Assembly: GCF_006970865.1 (NCBI RefSeq)
Contig: NZ_CP035503.1
Location: 943,001-1,007,000, forward strand
Source: Rhodoferax sediminis
GTDB taxonomy: Bacteria > Pseudomonadota > Gammaproteobacteria > Burkholderiales > Burkholderiaceae_C
DNA length: 64,000 bases
Reading direction: 5' to 3'
In this document: positions 58,853 through 64,000 of the stretch, piece after piece
Position numbering within the stretch: the first letter of the stretch is position 1
How the letters are laid out: each line of letters opens with the position of its first letter
Translations under genes and position numbers: made by a program
Notes under the pieces: model-generated
The model's database searches: none
What the model was told of the DNA's origin: nothing
What the model saw: only the letters and a program-made list of their open reading frames with translations

Positions 58853-59260
58853 GTGAAATTTATTATCGACAATTGGATGCTGCTGTGCGTGGCGCTGGCC
58901 TCGGGCGGCATGCTGGTGTGGCCCGTGATCAAGGGCGCCTCGGGCGGCAGCCTGGACCCCGCCGGTGCGGTGCAGCTGATCAACCGCGAACGTGCCGTGG
59001 TGGTCGATGTCAGCGAGCCCGAAGAGTTCGCGGCCGGCCACATCGGCGGCGCCAAAAATGTGCCGTTTGACCTGCTCGAGAAAAAACTCACCGAGACCGT
59101 GAAAAACAAGACGCTGCCCGTGATCCTGGTGTGCGCCACCGGCGCGCGCTCCAACCGCGCGCTCGCGGCGGTCAAGAAACTGGGTTATGAGCAGGCTCAA
59201 GCGCTGGGCGGCGGCCTCAAGGCCTGGAAAGACGCTAATCTGCCGATTCAAAATACCTGA
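58853..59260 (+). CDS. Membrane-anchored rhodanese-like protein
   Basis: A 135-residue protein with one N-terminal helix (NWMLLCVALASGGMLVWPVI) and a single rhodanese domain whose active cysteine is C94 in VCATGARSNRA, the six-residue loop of sulfurtransferases. DVSEPEEFAAGHIGGAKNVP is the usual entry region. The start is GTG at 58853 with AAGGA upstream. It is followed 19 bases later by grxC, matching the conserved yibN-grxC-secB-gpsA order of proteobacteria. A small CGGGT-TAAAT-ACCCG dyad lies upstream at 58819-58833. Confidence 0.92.
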   Translation: MKFIIDNWMLLCVALASGGMLVWPVIKGASGGSLDPAGAVQLINRERAVVVDVSEPEEFAAGHIGGAKNVPFDLLEKKLTETVKNKTLPVILVCATGARSNRALAAVKKLGYEQAQALGGGLKAWKDANLPIQNT

Positions 59261-59279
59261 AGGCCTGAAAAACCGCACC

Positions 59280-59540
59280 ATGCAATCCGTCAAGATGTAC
59301 ACCACGGCCGTTTGCCCCTACTGCATTCGCGCCAAACAGATCCTCAAATCCAGGGGCGTGGCGCAGATCGAGGAGATCCGCGTCGATCAGGACCCCGAGC
59401 AGCGCAAGGTCATGATGGACACCACCGGGCGGCGCACCGTGCCGCAAATCTTCATCGGGCAAACCCATGTGGGCGGCTGCGACGACCTGATGGCGCTCGA
59501 TGGCCAGGGCGGCCTGATGCCGCTGCTCAACGCCGTCTGA
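59280..59540 (+). CDS. grxC: Glutaredoxin 3
   Basis: An 86-residue dithiol glutaredoxin with CPYC at residues 12-15 (YTTAVCPYCIRAKQILKSRG), the cis-Pro segment GRRTVPQIFIGQTHVGGCDD and a short C-terminal helix. It reduces disulfides with glutathione. The ATG at 59280 gives the expected MQSVKMYTT start. It is second in the rhodanese-grxC-secB-gpsA set and is followed by a probable terminator at 59593-59629. Confidence 0.96.
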   Translation: MQSVKMYTTAVCPYCIRAKQILKSRGVAQIEEIRVDQDPEQRKVMMDTTGRRTVPQIFIGQTHVGGCDDLMALDGQGGLMPLLNAV

Positions 59541-59592
59541 ACTCGCGCGATCACCTGAGATAATCGCGCCGGCAACCCCTGACACTTCACCG

Positions 59593-59629
59593 CCCGCCGT
59601 GAAAAACATCTGCGGCGGGTCCTGTTTTT
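59593..59629 (+). terminator. Probable terminator between grxC and secB
   Basis: CCCGCCG (59593-59599) pairs with CGGCGGG (59613-59619), followed by TCCTGTTTTT. It lies just before the secB start. A GATAAT at 59559-59564 could be the -10 of secB, in which case this hairpin would be in the secB leader. Confidence 0.5.
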
Positions 59630-59646
59630 GACTTGAAAGAAATCCC

Positions 59647-60111
59647 ATGGCAGACCAAGATCCCGTTTTCCAGATCCAGCGCGTGTACCTCAAGGAAGCC
59701 TCGCTGGAGCAGCCCAATTCGCCGGCCATCCTGCTCGAGCAGGAACAGCCCACCGTGGACATCCAGCTCGGCGTGGACGCCTCTCCCGTGGGCGATGGCC
59801 TGTTCGAAGTGACCGTGACGGCCACCGTGCAGACCAAGATCAAGGAAAAAACCGTGTTCCTGGTCGAGGCCCGGCAGGCCGGCATCTTCGAGCTGCGCAA
59901 CCTGCCCGCCGAGCAGACCGGCCCCATCCTGGGCATCGCCTGTCCACAAATCGTGTACCCGTACCTGCGCGGCAACGTGGCCGATCTGATCCAGCGTGCC
60001 GGTTTCCCGCCGGTGCACCTGTCGGAAATCAACTTCCAGGCCATGTACGAGCAACAGCAGCAAGCCCAGACCAACGGTGCCGAGCAGGCGCCCAGTGTTG
60101 TGACGCAGTAA
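59647..60111 (+). CDS. secB: Protein-export chaperone SecB
   Basis: A 154-residue tetrameric chaperone that keeps preproteins unfolded and hands them to SecA. It begins [20 protein letters not shown], contains [20 protein letters not shown], and has the conserved C-terminal [20 protein letters not shown]. The ATG at 59647 follows a weak GAAAGAAA. It is followed after 51 bases by gpsA, as in E. coli. Confidence 0.97.
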   Translation: MADQDPVFQIQRVYLKEASLEQPNSPAILLEQEQPTVDIQLGVDASPVGDGLFEVTVTATVQTKIKEKTVFLVEARQAGIFELRNLPAEQTGPILGIACPQIVYPYLRGNVADLIQRAGFPPVHLSEINFQAMYEQQQQAQTNGAEQAPSVVTQ

Positions 60112-60162
60112 TTTCTTAAGTCTTATCGGTCTGTAGCCCTTGACCACTCTGCACCGGACGCT

Positions 60163-61170
60163 ATGAAAATCGTAGTTCTCGGCGCTGGATCGTGGGGCAC
60201 GGCGCTGGCCATCGGCGCCGCCAGCAACGCGCCGGCACGGCACCGGGTCACGTTGTGGGCACGCGATGCGGCGCAGGCGGCGAGCCTGCAGGCGCAGCGC
60301 GTCAACGCGCGCTACCTGCCGGGTATCGCGCTGCCGGATTCGCTGGGCGTGCGCGCGGGGCCGGTGGGTGCCGCCGTGGCGGGGCAGGACCTGGTCATCA
60401 TCGCCACGCCCATGTCGGGCCTGCGCGACCTGCTCTCCCAGCTCAAAACCTGTGCGACGCCCGTGACCTGGCTGTGCAAGGGCTTCGAGGCCGCGCGTGC
60501 GCAGTCATTTGGGCTTCTGGCCCATGAAGTACGGGCGCAGGTTGCTCCTGATCTGATAGCGGGGGCGCTCAGCGGCCCGAGCTTTGCCATGGAGGTGGCG
60601 CGCGGCCAGCCGACCGCGCTGGTGGCCGCCAGCGAGCACGCGAGCGTGCGCGACGCGCTGGTCGAGGCGTTCCACAGCTCCGCCCTGCGCGTGTATGTGA
60701 ACGAAGACGTCACCGGCGTGGAGGTCGGCGGCGCGGTCAAGAACGTGCTCGCGATCGCCACCGGCCTGTGCGATGGCCTGGGCTTGGGGCTGAACGCGCG
60801 CGCCGCGCTCATCACGCGCGGCCTGGCGGAAATGACGCGCCTGGGCGTGGCCCTCGGTGCCCGGCCCGACACCTTCATGGGCCTGTCCGGTCTGGGCGAC
60901 CTGGTGCTCACCGCCACGGGCGACCTGAGCCGCAACCGCCGCGTCGGCCTGCTGCTGGCACAGGGCCGCACGCTCAAGCAAGCCGTGGATTCGCTCGGCC
61001 ACGTGGCCGAAGGCGTGTACTGCGCGCGCACCGTGGTGCAGCGGGCTGCGCTCTTGGGCGTGGACATGCCGATCGCGCAAGGCGTGGTGGCCCTGCTGGA
61101 CGGCCAGCTGAAGCCGGACGCCGCCGTCGCGGCCCTGATGGGACGCGAGCCCACACACGAGCAGTTGTAG
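60163..61170 (+). CDS. gpsA: NAD(P)-dependent glycerol-3-phosphate dehydrogenase
   Basis: It makes glycerol-3-phosphate for phospholipids from dihydroxyacetone phosphate. The 335-residue protein has the Rossmann start [17 protein letters not shown], then [20 protein letters not shown], the catalytic lysine in [19 protein letters not shown], and [20 protein letters not shown]. It belongs functionally with the ugp system found elsewhere in this window, which imports the same product. A weak match to the repeat core occurs at 60542-60570. Confidence 0.96.
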   Translation: MKIVVLGAGSWGTALAIGAASNAPARHRVTLWARDAAQAASLQAQRVNARYLPGIALPDSLGVRAGPVGAAVAGQDLVIIATPMSGLRDLLSQLKTCATPVTWLCKGFEAARAQSFGLLAHEVRAQVAPDLIAGALSGPSFAMEVARGQPTALVAASEHASVRDALVEAFHSSALRVYVNEDVTGVEVGGAVKNVLAIATGLCDGLGLGLNARAALITRGLAEMTRLGVALGARPDTFMGLSGLGDLVLTATGDLSRNRRVGLLLAQGRTLKQAVDSLGHVAEGVYCARTVVQRAALLGVDMPIAQGVVALLDGQLKPDAAVAALMGREPTHEQL

Positions 61171-61194
61171 GGGCGTCACCCTTTTGGCATCGCC

Positions 61195-61341
61195 GTGCTT
61201 TTAACCAGGGCCCCAATTTCTGATTTCTCCCCCCAGCGTGTGGCCGATCTGGCGCACGCCGATGCTTGGGGTTCGACCTCAGCCATCCTCAGGGCCGCGC
61301 GCGATGCGGGCGCACTGGTGCCAGCCATCGAAGCGGCGTAG
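61195..61341 (+). other. Short open frame after gpsA, possible gene remnant
   Basis: In the same frame as gpsA and directly after its TAG there are 56 open codons. From a GTG at 61195 they give a 48-residue peptide ending RVADLAHADAWGSTSAILRA and ARDAGALVPAIEAA. The second half has the high GC third-position pattern of real genes here and an amphipathic look. I recognise no family. It may be a tiny gene or the tail of a deleted one. Confidence 0.3.
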
Positions 61342-61434
61342 ATTCTCTCCCGGGGGCGTGTCGAAATTGGCGCTCGCCGAGCGACATTGTCAAGGCGGCG
61401 CATGGTGCGCCGTTCTGACCAGAAGGAGTTTCCC

Positions 61435-61791
61435 ATGGAATATCTGTTGCTTATCCATGCCGATCCCGCCGGGCTGCAGGCCCTGCGCGAGGCCGAACGC
61501 TCGACGGCCCTGGCGGCCTACGGCGCCTACATGCAGGCCCTGCAGACGGCCGGCGTGGCGCGCGGCGGCAACCGCCTGCGCAGCGCCGACGCCACCACCA
61601 CCGTGCGCGTGCGGGGTGGCAAGACCGAAGTGCTCAACGGGCCGTTCATCGAGACGCGCGAGCAACTCGGCGGCTACTACCTGATCGACGTGCCGGACCT
61701 CGACACCGCCCTGTCCTGGGCCGCGCGCTGCCCCGGCGCCAGCCACGGCACGGTCGAGGTGCGCCCGATCTGGGCCATGGGCGAGAGCTGA
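61435..61791 (+). CDS. YCII-related (DGPF) domain protein
   Basis: A 118-residue protein of the DGPF/YCII-related family, a ferredoxin-like fold of unknown activity. It has MEYLLLIHADPAGLQALREA, a central GGNRLRSADATTTVRVRGGK, then the family signature NGPFIETREQLGGYYLIDVP, where DGPF is NGPF, and GTVEVRPIWA. AAGGAG precedes the ATG at 61435. It lies 7 bases before an ECF42-type sigma factor gene, its typical partner. Confidence 0.93.
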   Translation: MEYLLLIHADPAGLQALREAERSTALAAYGAYMQALQTAGVARGGNRLRSADATTTVRVRGGKTEVLNGPFIETREQLGGYYLIDVPDLDTALSWAARCPGASHGTVEVRPIWAMGES

Positions 61792-61798
61792 GCGCGCG

Positions 61799-63043
61799 GT
61801 GCCGCAGGACCGGCTCGAAGCATCCCGCGCGGCCGAGGACGCGGCGCGCCGCAGCTACGGCAAGCTCGTCGCCTTCCTGGCCGCGCGCACGCGCGACGTG
61901 GCCGGCGCCGAGGACGCGCTCTCGGAGGCCTTTGCCGCGGCGCTGGCCCAATGGCCGGCGCGCGGGGTGCCGGACAATCCCGAGGCGTGGCTGCTGACCG
62001 TGGCGCGGCACAAGATGGTCGACGCGGCCCGGCTGCGCCGGCACGACGAGGCCGCCGCCGGCTACTTCGGGTGGCTGGCCGAATTGGCCGAGCCCGAGAC
62101 GGCTGAGACGAGCCTGCCGGATCGGCGGCTGGAGTTGCTGTTCGCCTGCGCGCACCCCGGCATCGAGCCGGCGACCCGCGCCCCGCTGATGCTGCAGACG
62201 GTGCTGGGCTTCGACGCGGCCACGATGGCCTCGGCCTTTCTGGTTGCGCCTGCCACCATGGGCCAGCGCCTGGTGCGGGCCAAGGCCAAGATCCGGCAGG
62301 CCGGTATTGGCTTGCAGGTGCCGGAGCGTGCGCACCTGCCCGAGCGGCTGGATGCGGTGCTGGAGGCGATCTATGCCGCCTACGCGGAAGGCTGGGCTGA
62401 CGCCGAGGGCGCCGATCCGCGTCGCCGCAACCTGGCCGGGGAGGCCATCTGGCTGGGTCGGCTGGTGGCGGCGCTGCTGCCCGAACAGCCCGAAGCGCTG
62501 GGGCTGCTCGCGCTGATGCTGCACGCGCATGCGCGCCGCGCCGCGCGGCGCGATGCCCAGGGCGAGTACGTGCCGCTGGCCCTGCAGGACAGTGCGCGCT
62601 GGGACGGCACCATGATCGACGAGGCCGAGGCGCTGCTGCGGCGAGCCAGCCGCTTGGGGGCGCCCGGCCGCTATCAGCTCGAAGCCGCCGTGCAATCGGC
62701 TCATTGTGCGCGGCGACGCACCGGCGGCGCGCAATGGACTGCCATCGTGCAGCTCTACGAAGCGCTGCATGCTTTGACGGGCTCGCCCGTGGCTGCGCTG
62801 AACCGGGCGGTGGCGCTGGCGGAGACTCAAGGGCCCGATGCGGGCCTGAGGGCGCTGGATGCGCTGGCCGGCGATGCGCGTCTGGCCGACTACCAACCCT
62901 ACTGGGCTGCGCGCGCCGAATTGCTGGCGCGCAGCGGCGCGCATGAGCCTGCGCTTGCCGCTTACCAGCGCGCGATCGGCCTGGAGCGCGATCCGGCTGT
63001 GCGACGCTTTCTGCAGCGCCGCGCGGCTGCTCTGGGTGGTTAG
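61799..63043 (+). CDS. ECF42-type RNA polymerase sigma factor
   Basis: A 414-residue sigma factor far longer than usual ECFs. Region 2 (RRSYGKLVAFLAARTRDVAG, then EDALSEAFAAALAQWPARGV) and region 4 (APLMLQTVLGFDAATMASAF) occupy the first 190 residues. A large C-terminal extension (HLPERLDAVLEAIYAAYAEG to YQRAIGLERDPAVRRFLQRR) has TPR-like helices. No anti-sigma gene is present; the DGPF protein upstream and the extension are the hallmarks of group ECF42. The start is GTG at 61799. The trigger is unknown. Confidence 0.93.
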   Translation: MPQDRLEASRAAEDAARRSYGKLVAFLAARTRDVAGAEDALSEAFAAALAQWPARGVPDNPEAWLLTVARHKMVDAARLRRHDEAAAGYFGWLAELAEPETAETSLPDRRLELLFACAHPGIEPATRAPLMLQTVLGFDAATMASAFLVAPATMGQRLVRAKAKIRQAGIGLQVPERAHLPERLDAVLEAIYAAYAEGWADAEGADPRRRNLAGEAIWLGRLVAALLPEQPEALGLLALMLHAHARRAARRDAQGEYVPLALQDSARWDGTMIDEAEALLRRASRLGAPGRYQLEAAVQSAHCARRRTGGAQWTAIVQLYEALHALTGSPVAALNRAVALAETQGPDAGLRALDALAGDARLADYQPYWAARAELLARSGAHEPALAAYQRAIGLERDPAVRRFLQRRAAALGG

Positions 63044-63097
63044 CAGCTTGTCGCCATAAAAGATGGCGCTTGGCGCCAGCAGGGCCGGCGCGGTGTT

Positions 63098-63955
63098 TCA
63101 GGTCGGCGAATAGGCCAGGCGCACGTAAATCGGCGCGAACGCCTCGGCCTGCGTGACCTCGATCAGCATTTCCTTGGCCAGTTCGAGCAGCGCGACGAAG
63201 GTCACCACCAGCACGGGCGCGCCCTTGGCGGGGTCGAACAGGTTTTCGAACTCCATGAACTTGCGGCCCTGCAGCTGGCGCAGCACGATGCTCATGTGCT
63301 CGCGCACCGACAGCTCCTCGCGGCTGATCTTGTGGTGCTGCACTAGTTTTGCGCGCTTCATGATGTCGCGCCAGGCGTCCTGCAAATCGACCACGTTGAC
63401 GTCCGGAAAACGCGGCTGCAGCGACTGCTCGATGTAGACCTCGGCCTTGAGGAAGTCCCGGCCGAACTGCGGCATGGCATTGAGCGCGGCCGCCGCCAGC
63501 TTCATCTGCTCGTACTCGAGCAGGCGGCGCACCAGCTCGGCGCGCGGGTCTTCGGGCTCCTGGCCTTCCGCCACCTTCTTGGGCGGCAGCAGCATGCGCG
63601 ACTTGATCTCGATCAGCATCGCCGCCATCAGCAGGTACTCGGCCGCCAGCTCCAGGTTGCGGCCGCGGATCTCGTCCACATAGGTCAGGTACTGGCGCGT
63701 CAGGCCCGCCATCGGAATGTCGAGAATGTTGAAATTCTGCTTGCGGATCAGGTACAGCAGCAGGTCCAGCGGGCCCTCGAACGCCTCCAGGAACACTTCC
63801 AGCGCGTCCGGCGGGATGTACAAATCCTGCGGCATCGCAAACAGCGGCTCGCCGTAGAGCCGGGCCAGCGCGACCTGGTCGATGACTTGCGGCATGGCGG
63901 CCAACTGGGCGGCGACGGCCGGCGCAAGCTCGGCGGCGTCAAGGGAGGAGGTCAT
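63098..63955 (-). CDS. scpA: Segregation and condensation protein A
   Basis: The kleisin subunit of the Smc-ScpAB condensin that organises and separates chromosomes. The 285-residue protein has the N-terminal Smc-binding FEGPLDLLLYLIRKQNFNIL motif, then DIPMAGLTRQYLTYVDEI and LAAEYLLMAAMLIEIKSRML. The C-terminal winged helix contains FVALLELAKEMLIEVTQAE. The ATG at 63955 allows an extra 45-residue N-terminus typical of Burkholderiales. It converges with the ECF42 gene, 54 bases apart. Confidence 0.95.
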   Translation of the reverse strand: MTSSLDAAELAPAVAAQLAAMPQVIDQVALARLYGEPLFAMPQDLYIPPDALEVFLEAFEGPLDLLLYLIRKQNFNILDIPMAGLTRQYLTYVDEIRGRNLELAAEYLLMAAMLIEIKSRMLLPPKKVAEGQEPEDPRAELVRRLLEYEQMKLAAAALNAMPQFGRDFLKAEVYIEQSLQPRFPDVNVVDLQDAWRDIMKRAKLVQHHKISREELSVREHMSIVLRQLQGRKFMEFENLFDPAKGAPVLVVTFVALLELAKEMLIEVTQAEAFAPIYVRLAYSPT

Positions 63956-63958
63956 TGG

Positions 63959-63992
63959 GTGCTATCAGATAAGTAGCTATCAGCGAATGGCC
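63959..63992 (+). repeat. Comamonadaceae-type interspersed repeat, copy 6
   Basis: GTGCTATCAGATAAGTAGCT followed by ATCAGCGAATGGCC matches the core and the GGCC tail. It sits directly upstream of scpA at the window's end. Confidence 0.6.
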
Positions 63993-64000
63993 CATATGGG

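Overview
The window is GC-rich, densely packed chromosomal DNA from a betaproteobacterium of the order Burkholderiales, most likely family Comamonadaceae (Polaromonas/Rhodoferax/Variovorax-like). Support comes from gene content and order: ispB next to rplU-rpmA-obgE, a hemA-prfA-prmC block, an ubiE-Tim44-ubiJ-ubiB block, a giant DUF3683 FAD/Fe-S oxidoreductase, and a Bug-family binding protein. A short degenerate repeat (core GCTATNA..TAGCTA) is scattered through gaps and even inside genes. I cannot fix the genus from sequence alone. About 75 genes are supported and most are core housekeeping genes.

Layout. Bases 1-1588 look like the end of an integrated element: an unrecognised gene running off the left edge, a promoter with a built-in dyad, and an integrase N-terminal fragment, all abutting the 3' end of tRNA-Pro(CGG). 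From 1.7 to 12.9 kb come ispB, rplU-rpmA-obgE, proB, rppH, proS, a lytic transglycosylase, a CorC/HlyC-type protein, grxD, an SlyD-like isomerase and a SUMF1-domain protein. At 13.0-13.9 kb a DUF2971 gene of different base composition sits between 12-base inverted repeats. From 14 to 22 kb lie a ProQ/FinO protein, slyX, an acyl-CoA synthetase with acuI, and prmC, prfA and hemA. From 22.3 to 27.3 kb is a complete glycerol-3-phosphate uptake operon (ugpB-A-E-C-Q).

From 27.5 to 45.2 kb are the DUF3683 oxidoreductase, DUF971, the ubiquinone genes, a sodium:solute symporter, fmdB-DUF502-aspS-nudB, a nuclease/phosphatase, clsB, folE, a BLUF photoreceptor and a DUF429 protein. From 45.1 to 49.2 kb an operon encodes a Bug-family binding protein, a formylglycine-type sulfatase and a SulP transporter, suggesting sulfate-ester scavenging. 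From 49.3 to 53.5 kb is a stress/signalling cluster: BON lipoprotein, ferritin-like protein, DUF883 and DUF1328 membrane proteins, a CHASE3 histidine kinase, a LuxR-type regulator and a lone receiver. From 53.7 to 64 kb are AsmA, moeB-ctpA, gpmA, rhodanese-grxC-secB-gpsA, a DGPF/ECF42 sigma pair and scpA.

The least explained parts are the left-edge element, the inverted-repeat-bounded DUF2971 gene, the in-frame repeat insertions (notably in prmC), a multi-arm structured element at 31443-31528, and the sulfatase operon with a strong terminator almost touching its first start codon. I saw no CRISPR array, no intact insertion sequence, and no obvious new defence system.
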